From NCBI GenBank assembly GCA_944320845.1, contig CALUJA010000008.1, positions 1-64,000 on the forward strand: 64,000 bases of DNA, given 5' to 3'. This document shows positions 25,953 to 35,719 of the stretch, in pieces. Position 1 is the first letter of the stretch. Each line of letters opens with the position of its first letter. This DNA comes from an uncultured Phocaeicola sp. (lineage in GTDB: Bacteria; Bacteroidota; Bacteroidia; Bacteroidales; Bacteroidaceae). The notes beneath the pieces were generated by a model that was not told the DNA's origin, searched no databases, and saw only the letters and a list, made by a program, of their open reading frames with translations. The position numbers and the translations under genes are program-made.

Positions 25953-28523
25953 ATGAAAGTCAAAACTAATTATGTGAATGCTCCGGTTTGGAAAGAAGTG
26001 AATGTTAAGTCTCGTATTCCGGAATCATTGAAGATGTTGGAAGAAATGGCTCGCAATATCTGGTGGGCTTGGAATGACGAAGCTACTGAAATGTTCAAAG
26101 GACTTGATCCGGAATTATGGTCTGTAGTAAAACAAAATCCGGTAGCCCTTTTGGAGCGTTTGAGCTACGAAAAGCTTGAAGCATTGTCTGTTGATAAGGA
26201 AGTATTGGGCAAAATCAATTATATTTACGATAAGTTTAAAAATTATGTCAATACGAAGCCGGATTCGACTCGTCCCTCTGTTGCCTATTTTTGTATGGAG
26301 TATGGGTTGACCCATGTCTTGAAAATCTACTCGGGTGGTCTGGGAATCCTTGCGGGCGACTATTTGAAAGAAGCTTCAGACAGCAATGTTGACATGTGCG
26401 GTATCGGTTTCTTGTATCGTTACGGCTATTTCGACCAGAGCTTGTCTATGGACGGCCAGCAGATTGCCAATTACGAAGCACAGAATTTCGGCAGTCTTCC
26501 GATAGAGCGGGTCAATGATGAAAATGGAAATCCCTTGGTTTTGGATGTTCCTTACCTGAACTATTATGTCCATGCCTATGTATGGCGGGTGAATGTCGGC
26601 CGTGTTCCTTTGTATTTGCTGGATACAGACAACGAGATGAACAGTGAGTTTGACCGTCCGATTACTTACCAGCTTTATGGTGGCGACTGGGAAAACCGTC
26701 TGAAGCAAGAGATTCTGCTGGGAATCGGAGGCGTATTGCTGCTGAAGAAACTGGGCATAAAGAAGGATATCTACCATTGCAACGAGGGTCATGCCGCATT
26801 ATGTAACGTGCAGCGTCTGTGCGATTACGTGGAAGGAGGCATGTCATTCGAAGAGGCTCTTGATGTAGTTCGCGCTTCCTCTCTGTATACGGTTCATACT
26901 CCGGTTCCGGCCGGCCATGATTACTTTGACGAAGGGTTGTTCGGCAAGTATATGGGCGGTTATCCGCAGCGTATGGGCATCACTTGGCAGGAACTGATGG
27001 ATTTGGGACGCATCAATCCGGGTGATAACAACGAGCGTTTCTGCATGTCGACTTTTGCCTGCAACACTTGCCAGGAGGTTAACGGTGTAAGCTGGTTGCA
27101 CGGAAAGGTTTCTCAGGAAATGTTTTCCGGCATTTGGAAAGGATATTTTGCAGAAGAGAACCACGTAGGCTACGTTACCAACGGTGTGCACTTCCCCACA
27201 TGGTGTGCTTCTGAATGGAAGGCTCTTTACGGCAAGTATTTTGACAAGAACTTCCTGGAAGACCAGTCAAATCCGAAGATTTGGGAGAAGATTTACAACG
27301 TGCCCGATGAAGAAATCTGGAAGACTCGTGTCGCTTTGAAAAACAAGCTGATTAACTATGTGCGCAACCAGTACCGCGATACATGGCTGAAAAACCAGGG
27401 CGATCCTTCCCGTGTGGTTACGTTGATGGACAAGATTAATCCGAATGCGCTGCTGATTGGCTTTGCCCGCCGTTTCGCTACTTACAAGCGCGCCCATCTG
27501 CTGTTTACCGATCTCGACCGTTTGTCTAAGATTGTCAATAATCCTGATTATCCCGTGCAGTTCCTGTTCGCAGGAAAAGCTCACCCGCACGACGGTGCCG
27601 GCCAGGGACTGATTAAGAGAATCGTGGAAATATCCCGTCGTCCTGAATTCATGGGCAAGATTATATTCCTTGAAAATTATGACATGAAGCTGGCACGCCG
27701 TCTGGTTTCAGGCGTTGATATCTGGATGAACACTCCGACCCGTCCGTTGGAAGCTTCCGGAACTTCTGGTGAAAAGGCTTTGATGAACGGTGTAGTCAAC
27801 TTTTCTGTACTTGATGGCTGGTGGCTGGAAGGCTATCGCGAAGGTGCAGGATGGGCACTGACCGAAAAGCGTACTTACCAGAACCAGGAATATCAGGACC
27901 AGCTGGACGCTGCCACTATTTACAGCATTCTGGAAACAGAGATTCTGCCGTTGTATTATGCCCGCAACAAGAAGGGATATTCTGAAGGATGGGTGAAGAC
28001 CATCAAGAACTCAATCGCGCAGATTGCTCCCCATTATACGATGAAGCGCCAGCTCGACGATTATTATGCCAAGTTCTACACCAAAGAGGCACAGCGCTTC
28101 CATGCATTGGCTGCCCATGATTATGAAAAAGCAAAGGCGCTGGCTGCCTGGAAAGAAGAGGTTGCCGCAAAATGGGACTCTATCCAGATTGTTTCGATGG
28201 ACAAGTCGCAGGAATTGCGTCAGGGTAATGTGGAAAGCGGAAAAGACTATACCATCACTTGCGTGATTGACGAAAAGGGATTGAACGATGCAGTCGGCAT
28301 TGAGCAGGTGACTACTTATACGAATGCAGAAGGGAAGTCTTACATTTACTCGGTTACTCCGATGGAGGTGATTAAGCGCGAGGGAGATTTGTATACCTTC
28401 CAGGTAGTGAACAGCCTGTCTAATGCGGGCAGTTTCAAGGTTGCTTACCGTATGTATCCGAAGCATCCGGATTTGGCACACCGTCAGGAGTTCTGCTATG
28501 TGCGTTGGTTTAATATCGACTGA
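25953..28523 (+). CDS. glgP: Alpha-glucan (glycogen) phosphorylase, GT35 with DUF3417
   Basis: PLP-dependent enzyme of 856 residues that releases glucose 1-phosphate from alpha-glucans. The first 100 or so residues match the DUF3417 domain found before GT35 in the Thermotoga-type subfamily ([17 protein letters not shown]). [30 protein letters not shown] opens the catalytic core. [17 protein letters not shown] and [14 protein letters not shown] are the phosphate and PLP sites, with Lys608 expected to carry PLP. The C-terminal 120 residues form an added beta-rich region, as in this subfamily. It is the second gene of the glycogen operon and ends before a strong terminator at 28548. Confidence 0.95.
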   Translation: MKVKTNYVNAPVWKEVNVKSRIPESLKMLEEMARNIWWAWNDEATEMFKGLDPELWSVVKQNPVALLERLSYEKLEALSVDKEVLGKINYIYDKFKNYVNTKPDSTRPSVAYFCMEYGLTHVLKIYSGGLGILAGDYLKEASDSNVDMCGIGFLYRYGYFDQSLSMDGQQIANYEAQNFGSLPIERVNDENGNPLVLDVPYLNYYVHAYVWRVNVGRVPLYLLDTDNEMNSEFDRPITYQLYGGDWENRLKQEILLGIGGVLLLKKLGIKKDIYHCNEGHAALCNVQRLCDYVEGGMSFEEALDVVRASSLYTVHTPVPAGHDYFDEGLFGKYMGGYPQRMGITWQELMDLGRINPGDNNERFCMSTFACNTCQEVNGVSWLHGKVSQEMFSGIWKGYFAEENHVGYVTNGVHFPTWCASEWKALYGKYFDKNFLEDQSNPKIWEKIYNVPDEEIWKTRVALKNKLINYVRNQYRDTWLKNQGDPSRVVTLMDKINPNALLIGFARRFATYKRAHLLFTDLDRLSKIVNNPDYPVQFLFAGKAHPHDGAGQGLIKRIVEISRRPEFMGKIIFLENYDMKLARRLVSGVDIWMNTPTRPLEASGTSGEKALMNGVVNFSVLDGWWLEGYREGAGWALTEKRTYQNQEYQDQLDAATIYSILETEILPLYYARNKKGYSEGWVKTIKNSIAQIAPHYTMKRQLDDYYAKFYTKEAQRFHALAAHDYEKAKALAAWKEEVAAKWDSIQIVSMDKSQELRQGNVESGKDYTITCVIDEKGLNDAVGIEQVTTYTNAEGKSYIYSVTPMEVIKREGDLYTFQVVNSLSNAGSFKVAYRMYPKHPDLAHRQEFCYVRWFNID

Positions 28524-28545
28524 TATTGAGATAACGGATTGATAT

Positions 28546-28587
28546 GGCGCCGCCATCCTTTTGAAAAAGGATGGCGGCGTTTTTTTG
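28546..28587 (+). terminator. Terminator of the glycogen operon
   Basis: CGCCGCCATCCTTTT (28548-28562) pairs with 28565-28579 across a very short loop, followed by seven T. Confidence 0.92.
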
Positions 28588-28599
28588 TCATGTTGATAT

Positions 28600-28629
28600 T
28601 TTGTTATTCCGGCAGAATATTTATTTTTG
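28600..28629 (+). promoter_or_regulatory. Promoter of the two-component system
   Basis: TTTG at 28600-28603, an 18-base spacer, then TATTTTTG at 28622-28629. The ATG is at 28658. Confidence 0.65.
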
Positions 28630-28657
28630 CATAGAAGCATCTAAAAGGAGGATTGAT

Positions 28658-29335
28658 ATGAAAATACTGATTGTAGAGGATGATAACGACTTGAGGGAAA
28701 TAACCACCCGCTCGTTGGAAAAGGAACGGTACGTCGTTTCTCAGGCTCCAGACTACAAGACCGCCGTGCGCAAGATAGAAGACTATGATTACGACTGCAT
28801 TTTGTTGGACATTATGCTGCCGGATGGCAACGGGCTTGATTTGCTGGAAGAGCTGCAGGCATTGGGGAAACGTACCAATGTCATTATCCTTTCGGCAAAA
28901 GATTCGCTGGAAGACAAGGTAAAGGGGCTGGATTTGGGGGCGGACGACTATCTGCCTAAGCCTTATCATCTGGCCGAGCTTCATGCCCGCCTGAAAAGCC
29001 TGTTCCGCCGCAACATGCGTGAGGGCGAGCAGAAGATTCAGTATGGCAATATAGAGCTGATACCCGATCTTTTTAAGGTTCTGGTAGGAGGGAAGGAGAT
29101 AGAGCTTAATCGGAAAGAGTATGATATCCTTACTTATTTCATGCTTCGTCCCGGCCGTCTTGTAGACAAGAACACCTTGGCGGAATCTGTATGGGGAGAC
29201 CATATCGACCAGGTCGATAATTTCGACTTCATTTATGCCCAGATAAAAAATCTCCGCAAGCATCTGAAGGACGCGGGGGCTACTCCCGAGCTGAAGGCGG
29301 TTTATGGAATCGGTTATAAATTTATAGTAGAATGA
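28658..29335 (+). CDS. OmpR/PhoB-family response regulator
   Basis: DNA-binding response regulator of 225 residues. The receiver domain (1-118) has the acidic pocket VEDDND, phospho-acceptor Asp51 in LLDIMLPDG and Lys101 in LPKPYH. A winged-helix effector domain follows, with ELNRKEYDILTYFMLRPGRLV and a YGIGYKF ending. I take ATG 28658 (MKILIVEDD), just after a good promoter. Earlier in-frame codons run back into the glycogen terminator. The histidine kinase gene overlaps its end by four bases, so they are a cognate pair. Target genes are not shown by sequence. Confidence 0.95.
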   Translation: MKILIVEDDNDLREITTRSLEKERYVVSQAPDYKTAVRKIEDYDYDCILLDIMLPDGNGLDLLEELQALGKRTNVIILSAKDSLEDKVKGLDLGADDYLPKPYHLAELHARLKSLFRRNMREGEQKIQYGNIELIPDLFKVLVGGKEIELNRKEYDILTYFMLRPGRLVDKNTLAESVWGDHIDQVDNFDFIYAQIKNLRKHLKDAGATPELKAVYGIGYKFIVE

Positions 29336-30603
29336 AGCTGTTTCATCTTGTCATGTGGCGGGTTTCACTCCTGCTCACGGCGGTGCTTACCTTTTGGGCC
29401 GTCTTTTTCTACTGGGCAATGATGGAGGAGGTGAACGATGAAACGGACGATTCGCTCGACGATTATGCCGAAACGCTGATAATCCGCTCGTTGTCGGGCG
29501 AAGAGCTTCCCTCGAAAAACAGCGGGTCAAACAATCAGTATTATCTGTATGAAGTGAGTGAAGAATACGCCCGCATGTATCCTCGCATCGCCTATCGCGA
29601 TGAAATGGTATATATTGAAGAAAAAAAAGAGACAGAACCGGCGCGGGTTTTGATGACCATATTCGAGAGGGATGACGGCCGGTTTATGGAGCTGGTGGTA
29701 TATACGCCTACCATTGAGAAGTTTGATTTGCGGAGGGCTGTCCTTGGCTGGATTGTTTTTTTGTATGTATTGTTGCTGTTTGCCATCCTTGCGGTAAACG
29801 GCTTGGTATTTCAGCGTAACATGAAACCGCTTTACCGGCTGTTGGGTTGGCTGGAGCAATATCGTCTGGGCAGCCGGAACAAACCGTTGGACAATAAGAC
29901 CGGAATCTCCGAATTCCGCAGGCTGAATGAGGCGACCATCACTTTTGCCGAGCGTAGTGAAAAGCTCTACGAGCAGCAGAAGTCGTTTATCGGAAACGCT
30001 TCACATGAGATGCAGACTCCCCTTGCCATATGCCGGAATCGTTTGGAGATGTTGATGGATGATGAGACTCTGACCGAACGACAGCTTTCGGAATTGATGA
30101 AGACGCATCAGACTTTGGAAAATCTTACCCGGCTGAACAAGTCTTTGCTTCTGCTGTGCAAGATAGAAAACCATCAGTTTGCCGAAGAGAGGGAAATCTG
30201 CCTGAATGAGATGCTGGGGTCCTATCTGGAAGATTATAAAGAGGTTTATGCCTATCGTCACATCCGCGTCACAGTGAAGGTTGAGTCTTGCTTCCGCTTG
30301 ATGATGAATGAGTCTTTGGCTTCTGTCTTGCTGACAAATCTGCTGAAGAATGCTTTTGTGCATGCCGACGAAGGCGGACAAATCGACATATTGTTTACCG
30401 AAACATCATTTACCATTGCAAACACCGGGGGCGAGCCCTTGGATGAAAAGCGGATATTCGAGCGCTTTTATCAGGGAAAGAAGAAAAAAGAGGGTTCTAC
30501 CGGACTGGGGCTGGCTTTGGCCGATTCGGTCTGCAAGGCGAATGGCTTGAAGATTCATTATCACTATGCCGAGGGGAAGCATTGGTTTGTGGTTTCAAGA
30601 TAA
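29332..30603 (+). CDS. Sensor histidine kinase, partner of the OmpR-type regulator
   Basis: Membrane kinase of 423 residues. Membrane helix 1 is at about residues 8-30 and helix 2 at about 136-159, enclosing a 105-residue periplasmic sensor domain rich in acidic residues (EVNDETDDSLDDYAET). The H-box is NASHEMQTPLAI with His225. The ATPase domain has N-box LLTNLLKNAFVHA (Asn340), F-box-like IFERFYQGKKKK and G2-box GLGLALA (391-397). It shares four bases with the regulator gene. The G1 region TGGEPLDE is shortened, as in several Bacteroides kinases. The stimulus is unknown. Confidence 0.94.
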   Translation: MKLFHLVMWRVSLLLTAVLTFWAVFFYWAMMEEVNDETDDSLDDYAETLIIRSLSGEELPSKNSGSNNQYYLYEVSEEYARMYPRIAYRDEMVYIEEKKETEPARVLMTIFERDDGRFMELVVYTPTIEKFDLRRAVLGWIVFLYVLLLFAILAVNGLVFQRNMKPLYRLLGWLEQYRLGSRNKPLDNKTGISEFRRLNEATITFAERSEKLYEQQKSFIGNASHEMQTPLAICRNRLEMLMDDETLTERQLSELMKTHQTLENLTRLNKSLLLLCKIENHQFAEEREICLNEMLGSYLEDYKEVYAYRHIRVTVKVESCFRLMMNESLASVLLTNLLKNAFVHADEGGQIDILFTETSFTIANTGGEPLDEKRIFERFYQGKKKKEGSTGLGLALADSVCKANGLKIHYHYAEGKHWFVVSR

Positions 30604-30635
30604 ATCATGATTTGTTGAAAAAAAAGAAGCATTAT

Positions 30636-30667
30636 ATTGTTTTTTTCAAAAATATAATCTATTTTTG
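30636..30667 (+). promoter_or_regulatory. Promoter of tRNA-Gly
   Basis: ATTG at 30636-30639, a 20-base spacer, then TATTTTTG at 30660-30667, 13 bases before the mature tRNA. Confidence 0.55.
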
Positions 30668-30680
30668 TGCCCGGATTTAT

Positions 30681-30753
30681 GCGGCAGTAGCTCAGTTGGT
30701 AGAGCATCAGCTTCCCAAGCTGAGGGTCACGGGTTCGAGTCCCGCTTGCCGCT
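30681..30753 (+). tRNA. tRNA-Gly (anticodon CCC)
   Basis: A 73-base cloverleaf. The acceptor arm GCGGCAG pairs with TTGCCGC, with a G-T closing pair and discriminator T. The anticodon stem TCAGC/GCTGA encloses TTCCCAA, giving anticodon CCC for GGG codons. The T arm is CGGGTTCGAGTCCCG. CCA is not encoded. A terminator and a degraded integrase fragment lie just downstream, as at tRNA integration sites. Confidence 0.97.
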
Positions 30754-30767
30754 CGTTCTGACAAAAA

Positions 30768-30798
30768 GGAGTTACAAACCTTGTAACTCCTTTTTTTG
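30768..30798 (+). terminator. Terminator of tRNA-Gly
   Basis: GGAGTTACAA and TTGTAACTCC (30788 onwards region) form a perfect ten-bp stem around ACC, followed by seven T. The GGAGTTAC core recurs at two other terminators in the window. Confidence 0.9.
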
Positions 30799-31298
30799 TT
30801 TGAATCAGTCAGATTTTGTGCGGCTATTATTCGTTTAAACCCCATTTCCGTTAAAAAGATAAGATGGCCTGCTGGGCATATAGACTAAAAACAAACTTCC
30901 GCTTCTGATTATAGAAGAAACTTTATCAATTTATTTATGTATGGTTTGAAATATCATGCCGATTGATTATTTCGGTCATAACGAAGAATCTCACGGGCAT
31001 AGTATTCGTTTATTACAGCATCTTTAATTTCTCCTTTTTGGGGAAATTGGTCGGTCAGTTATAAAATTTATCGGCCTTGGTGTAGCCTGATTTTTGTATG
31101 ATGAAGAACACGAATGTGCACTTGGTAAAAGCCGTCGGCTTTCTTGTATCTTACGATTGCTTTGAATGTTGCCATAAGTTGTTGGTTTATGATAAATTGT
31201 TTTTGTTTGCGCAGCTTCAGAATTTCGTATGTATATTGGTTATGCGATAGCCGTTTGTTCGGTTCAATTTATGCGGTAGAACGAACCGTATAAAATAG
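30799..31298. other. Decayed accessory DNA between tRNA-Gly and the PPDK terminator
   Basis: About 500 AT-rich bases with no intact gene. The central part (about 30955-31175, minus strand) is the remains of a tyrosine recombinase. The flanks (30799-30954 and 31176-31298) show only short frames with stops. The whole stretch looks like the scar of a lost or decayed integrative element. Confidence 0.6.
30955..31175 (-). pseudogene. Remnant of a Bacteroides-type tyrosine recombinase (integrase) N-terminus
   Basis: From an ATG at 31175 the minus strand reads MATFKAIVRYKKADGFYQVH, then IRVLHHTKIRLHQGR and a stop. This opening is characteristic of the site-specific integrases of Bacteroides conjugative and phage-like elements. 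After the stop, a shifted frame continues with TDQFPQKGEIKDAVINEYY and AREILRYDRN, which fits the next part of the same domain. No catalytic Arg/His/Tyr region remains. So this is a truncated, frameshifted gene pointing towards tRNA-Gly. It is under 75 codons in total. The identification is by eye and should be confirmed by a protein search. Confidence 0.75.
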
Positions 31299-31340
31299 TT
31301 TAGGCCGTAACTCCTATAATAACAGGAGTTACAGCCTAAA
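31299..31340 (-). terminator. Terminator of the PPDK gene
   Basis: TTTAGGC-C-GTAACTCCT (31299-31315) pairs with AGGAGTTAC-A-GCCTAAA (31324-31340), with one internal mismatch, directly after the PPDK stop on the minus strand. Only a mixed T/A tract follows. Confidence 0.7.
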
Positions 31341-31358
31341 TCAATGCTTAAGATGTTC

Positions 31359-34085
31359 TTATAGAGTATCCTCTATTGCAGCCTGCGCCGCAGCCAGACG
31401 TGCGATGGGCACACGGAACGGTGAGCAGCTGACATAATTCAAGCCTACGCGATGGCAGAACTTCACAGATGAAGGTTCACCTCCATGCTCGCCGCAGATG
31501 CCGCATTTCAAGTCCGGACGTACGGAACGGCCTTTGTCTACAGCCATTTTGATAAGTTGGCCTACGCCGTTTTGGTCGAGAACCTGGAACGGGTCTACTT
31601 TCAAAATCTTTTTCTCCAGATATACCGGCAAGAATGTGGCGATGTCATCGCGTGAGTAGCCGAATGTCATTTGAGTCAGGTCATTCGTTCCGAATGAGAA
31701 GTATTCGGCATGCGAAGCGATGCGGTTGGCGGTCAGAGCTGCACGCGGAATTTCAATCATTGTACCAACCTTGAACGGAACTTCTATACCTTCCTGTTCA
31801 AAAACTTTTTTGGCCGTGGCACGAATGATTTTTTCCTGTGCCTCAAATTCATACAGAATACCGATAAGCGGCACCATGATTTCAGGATGTGGGTCGTAGC
31901 CTTCTTTCTTCAGTTCGCAGGCTGCTCCCAAAATGGCTTCGGTCTGCATCTCCGTAATTTCCGGATAAGTGTTGCCCAGACGGCATCCGCGATGGCCCAA
32001 CATCGGATTGTGTTCGCAAAGGCTGTCTACACGTTGGCGGATGTATTCTACGGTTACGCCCATAGCCTGAGCCATTTCTTCCTGTCCTTTCTGGTCGTGC
32101 GGAACGAATTCATGCAAAGGCGGGTCAAGCAGGCGTACGTTTACCGGATAACCGTCCATCGCCTTGAAAATTCCCTTGAAGTCGTTTTTCTGGTAGGGAA
32201 GCAGCTTGGCCAGTGCTTTTTTGCGCCCGGCTTCGTCTGGAGCCAGAATCATCTCACGCATGGCTATAATCTTCTGATTTTCGAAGAACATGTGTTCTGT
32301 ACGGCAAAGGCCTATACCTACGGCTCCAAATTTGCGTGCCACTTCGGCGTCGTGCGGCGTATCGGCGTTTGTGCGGACTTGCAGGCAGGTATATTTGTTG
32401 CAGAGATTCATCAGTTTGGCAAAGTTGCCCGAAACTTCTGCTGCTTTAGTCGGAACTTCTCCTTGATAGACTTCGCCTGTGCTGCCGTTCAGTGAAATGT
32501 AGTCGCCTTCTTTCAAAACCACTCCGTCTATTTCCACGGTACGGGCTTTATAGTCTACATTGATGGCTCCCGCTCCTGATACGCAGCATTTGCCCATACC
32601 GCGTGCTACTACGGCAGCATGTGAAGTCATGCCGCCACGTGCGGTAAGGATTCCTTCGGCCACGGTCATCCCTGCCAAGTCTTCCGGAGATGTCTCGATG
32701 CGCACCATCACTATACGGTGGCCGTCGGCACGCCATTTGGCTGCATCTTCGGCAAAGAATACGATTTGTCCGCAAGCTGCACCCGGAGAAGCCGGAAGAC
32801 CGCGGGTGAGCACTTTGGCAGTGCGGAGTTCTTCTTTGTCAAATATCGGGTGAAGCAGTTCGTCAAGTTTGTTCGGCTCACAACGCAGTACGGCTGTCTT
32901 TTCATCAATCATGCCTTGCTCGAGCATTTCCATGGCGATGCGCACCATTGCAGCTCCTGTGCGCTTGCCGTTACGTGTCTGGAGGAACCAAAGCTTGCCT
33001 TCCTGTACGGTAAACTCCATATCCTGCATGTCGTGATAGTGGTTTTCCAGTTTTGTCTGAAGTTCGTCAAGCTCTTTGTAGATTTCCGGCATGGCTTCTT
33101 CCATTGACGGATACTTGCTTGCGCGTTCTTCTTCGGAGATGCCTTGCAGTTTAGCCCACCGCTGGGAGCCGATTTTGGTAATCTGTTGCGGGGTGCGGAT
33201 ACCGGCCACCACATCTTCGCCCTGAGCGTTTATCAGATACTCTCCGTTGAACAGGTCTTCGCCCGTAGCGGCATCACGTGAGAAGCATACTCCGGTAGCC
33301 GATGTGTCGCCCATATTTCCAAATACCATCGCCTGAACGTTAACGGCTGTTCCCCATTCGGCAGGTATACCCTCCATCTTGCGGTAGAGGATGGCGCGTT
33401 CGTTCATCCATGAATCGAATACGGCGCAGATGGCTCCCCAGAGCTGTTCGTAGGCGCATGAGGGGAAATCTTTGCCGGTCTGGGCTTTGACGGCTGCCTT
33501 GAATCGTGATACGAGAAGCTTCAAGTCGGCAACTTCCAGTTCGTTGTCAAGCCGCACACCTTTGGCTTTCTTTACCTCTTCTATTATGGCTTCGAAAGGA
33601 TCGATGTCATCTTTGTTGGTGGGTTTCATGCCTAACACCACATCGCCGTACATCTGGACAAAACGGCGGTAAGAGTCCCATGCAAAGCGTTCGTTGCCTG
33701 TCTTGCGTGCCAGACCTTCTACCACCTCATCGTTTAGTCCCAGATTAAGTATGGTGTCCATCATTCCCGGCATGGAAGCACGCGCTCCCGAACGTACGGA
33801 AACTAACAGAGGGTTTTCCACATCGCCGAATTTGGACTTCATCAAAGCTTCTACGCCGGCTATGGACTTTTCCACATCGGCTTTCAGCAGGTTGACAACA
33901 TCGTCCTTGCCTTTTTCAAAGTATTCGTTGCAAACTTCGGTCGTGATGGTGAATCCGGGAGGAACCGGAACTCCAATCAGGTTCATTTCCGCCAGATTGG
34001 CGCCTTTACCTCCCAACAAGTTTCTCATGTCTGCTCTTCCTTCGGCATGTCCGTTGCCGAACGTATAGACTCTTTTTGTTTCCAT
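31359..34085 (-). CDS. ppdK: Pyruvate, phosphate dikinase
   Basis: A 908-residue enzyme that interconverts pyruvate + ATP + Pi and PEP + AMP + PPi, central to carbon flow in many anaerobes. The N-terminal ATP-grasp domain starts TFGNG and has GGKGANLAEM (25-34). The phosphohistidine domain has the catalytic His489 in GGMTSHAAVVARGMG. The C-terminal PEP/pyruvate barrel has the active-site Cys864 in CGICGEHGGEP. Length is full. I start at 34085 (METKRVYTFG), since upstream Met codons overlap the promoter. It is a single gene transcribed towards the integrase scar. Confidence 0.97.
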   Translation of the reverse strand: METKRVYTFGNGHAEGRADMRNLLGGKGANLAEMNLIGVPVPPGFTITTEVCNEYFEKGKDDVVNLLKADVEKSIAGVEALMKSKFGDVENPLLVSVRSGARASMPGMMDTILNLGLNDEVVEGLARKTGNERFAWDSYRRFVQMYGDVVLGMKPTNKDDIDPFEAIIEEVKKAKGVRLDNELEVADLKLLVSRFKAAVKAQTGKDFPSCAYEQLWGAICAVFDSWMNERAILYRKMEGIPAEWGTAVNVQAMVFGNMGDTSATGVCFSRDAATGEDLFNGEYLINAQGEDVVAGIRTPQQITKIGSQRWAKLQGISEEERASKYPSMEEAMPEIYKELDELQTKLENHYHDMQDMEFTVQEGKLWFLQTRNGKRTGAAMVRIAMEMLEQGMIDEKTAVLRCEPNKLDELLHPIFDKEELRTAKVLTRGLPASPGAACGQIVFFAEDAAKWRADGHRIVMVRIETSPEDLAGMTVAEGILTARGGMTSHAAVVARGMGKCCVSGAGAINVDYKARTVEIDGVVLKEGDYISLNGSTGEVYQGEVPTKAAEVSGNFAKLMNLCNKYTCLQVRTNADTPHDAEVARKFGAVGIGLCRTEHMFFENQKIIAMREMILAPDEAGRKKALAKLLPYQKNDFKGIFKAMDGYPVNVRLLDPPLHEFVPHDQKGQEEMAQAMGVTVEYIRQRVDSLCEHNPMLGHRGCRLGNTYPEITEMQTEAILGAACELKKEGYDPHPEIMVPLIGILYEFEAQEKIIRATAKKVFEQEGIEVPFKVGTMIEIPRAALTANRIASHAEYFSFGTNDLTQMTFGYSRDDIATFLPVYLEKKILKVDPFQVLDQNGVGQLIKMAVDKGRSVRPDLKCGICGEHGGEPSSVKFCHRVGLNYVSCSPFRVPIARLAAAQAAIEDTL

Positions 34086-34135
34086 TTGTTTAAGATTTAT
34101 TGGTTGTAATATGTTTTTCATTATAGTTACAGCTA

Positions 34136-34166
34136 CAAATCTAACCATATTCTTTGAAAAATCAAA
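34136..34166 (-). promoter_or_regulatory. Promoter of the PPDK gene
   Basis: On the minus strand TTTG (34163-34166), a 19-base spacer and TAGATTTG (34136-34143) form a consensus promoter. The leader would be about 45 bases. Confidence 0.75.
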
Positions 34167-34258
34167 TGAAAAGGGCAGGAAAAACAATATGTTTTGCAAT
34201 ATAGACTTTGCAAAATGAACTTCTTGGAAAATAATGGGGGTTTGTCGGAAAAAATGCT

Positions 34259-34266
34259 TACTTTTG
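34259..34266 (+). promoter_or_regulatory. -7 promoter element for rlmD
   Basis: TACTTTTG matches TAnnTTTG and lies 28 bases before the GTG start at 34295. A TTTG at 34241 is too close to be a standard -33 box. Confidence 0.5.
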
Positions 34267-34294
34267 TTCCCAAATTGGTTTTATAGAAAAGGAC

Positions 34295-35713
34295 GTGGCA
34301 AGAAAGAAAAAAGAATTACCGTTGCTGGAAAGAGTGACGATAACGGATGTGGCGGCCGAAGGCAAGGCCTTGGCGAGAGTGAATGATTTGGTAGTGTTTG
34401 TTCCTTATGTGGTGCCGGGCGATGTGGCCGATTTGCAGGTGAAGCGGAAGAAGAATCATTATGCTGAGGCGGTAGCTGTCAGGTTTTATGAAAGGTCGCC
34501 TCTTCGGGTAGAGCCGTTCTGCCAGCATTATGGCGTATGCGGCGGATGCAAATGGCAGTGTCTTTCTTACGAAGAGCAAGTCAAATATAAGCAAAAGCAG
34601 GTGGTGGATAATCTGACCCGTATCGGGAAGGTTGATTTGCCGGCGGTTTCTCCCATTTTGGCCGCGGAGAAAACGATGTTTTACCGTAACAAGCTGGAGT
34701 TTACATTCTCGAACAAACGCTGGCTTACGGAGGAAGAGGTCAGGCAGGATGTGAAGTATGACCAGATGAATGCGGTGGGATTTCATATACCCGGAGCCTT
34801 TGACAAGGTGCTCGCCATAGAGAAATGCTGGTTGCAGGATGATATTTCCAATCAGATACGCAATGCGATACGTGATTATGCATACGAGCACGATTATGCC
34901 TTTTTTAATCTTCGTACGCAAGAGGGTATGCTGCGCAACATGATGGTGCGCACTTCCTCTACCGGTGAGCTGATGGTGCTTCTGCAGTGCAAGATTACCG
35001 GCGAGGAGGAACTCGGGAAAATGAAGGAACTGTTGCAGTATGTGGCGGATTCTTTTCCGCAGATTACTTCATTGCTTTATGTCATCAATAATAAATGTAA
35101 CGATACCATCGGTGACCTTGATGTAGAGGTGTTTCGAGGGAAAGACCATATTTTTGAGGAGATGGAAGGGCTGCGTTTCAAGATTGGCCCGAAGTCGTTT
35201 TATCAGACAAATTCTGAGCAGGCCTACAATCTGTATAAGGTAGCCCGTAACTTTGCCGGACTGACCGGGAGCGAACTGGTGTATGACCTCTATACCGGGA
35301 CGGGGACGATAGCCAATTTCGTTTCGCGTCAGGCGGCAAAGGTGATAGGCATCGAGTATGTGCCCGAAGCTATCGAGGATGCAAAGGTAAATTCGGAAAT
35401 CAACGGAATCACGAATACCTTGTTTTATGCCGGCGACATGAAGGATATCCTGACGCAGGATTTCATCAACGAACACGGCCGGCCGGATGTAATCATTACC
35501 GACCCGCCGCGCGCCGGCATGCACAATGATGTAATCGATGTGATTTTGTTTGCCGAACCGCGGCGCATTGTGTATGTAAGCTGTAATCCGGCTACTCAGG
35601 CCCGCGACCTTCAGCTGCTGGATGCGAAGTATAAGGTGACGGCGGTCCAGCCGGTAGATATGTTTCCGCATACCCACCATGTGGAAAATGTTGTATTGTT
35701 AGAAAAACGATGA
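34295..35713 (+). CDS. rlmD: 23S rRNA (uracil-5-)-methyltransferase RlmD
   Basis: SAM-dependent RNA m5U methyltransferase of 472 residues. Residues 1-60 form a TRAM domain. The iron-sulfur cluster ligands are Cys76, Cys82, Cys85 (CQHYGVCGGC) and probably Cys178, as in E. coli RlmD. The SAM site is DLYTGTGTIANF. The nucleophile is Cys430 in VSCNPATQARDL, and a C-terminal VENVVLLE holds the general base. The start codon is GTG, the only suitable start before the TRAM domain. Bacteroidota RlmD-like enzymes may methylate U747 as well as U1939, so target specificity is open. The pseudouridine synthase gene follows after six bases. Confidence 0.93.
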   Translation: MARKKKELPLLERVTITDVAAEGKALARVNDLVVFVPYVVPGDVADLQVKRKKNHYAEAVAVRFYERSPLRVEPFCQHYGVCGGCKWQCLSYEEQVKYKQKQVVDNLTRIGKVDLPAVSPILAAEKTMFYRNKLEFTFSNKRWLTEEEVRQDVKYDQMNAVGFHIPGAFDKVLAIEKCWLQDDISNQIRNAIRDYAYEHDYAFFNLRTQEGMLRNMMVRTSSTGELMVLLQCKITGEEELGKMKELLQYVADSFPQITSLLYVINNKCNDTIGDLDVEVFRGKDHIFEEMEGLRFKIGPKSFYQTNSEQAYNLYKVARNFAGLTGSELVYDLYTGTGTIANFVSRQAAKVIGIEYVPEAIEDAKVNSEINGITNTLFYAGDMKDILTQDFINEHGRPDVIITDPPRAGMHNDVIDVILFAEPRRIVYVSCNPATQARDLQLLDAKYKVTAVQPVDMFPHTHHVENVVLLEKR

Positions 35714-35719
35714 GATAAT

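Noticed and set aside
30564..30845. Minus-strand frame of 93 codons containing GTRTRDPQLGKLMLYQLSYC
   Set aside because: It is the antisense of tRNA-Gly; this peptide string is a well-known artefact of frames across tRNA genes.
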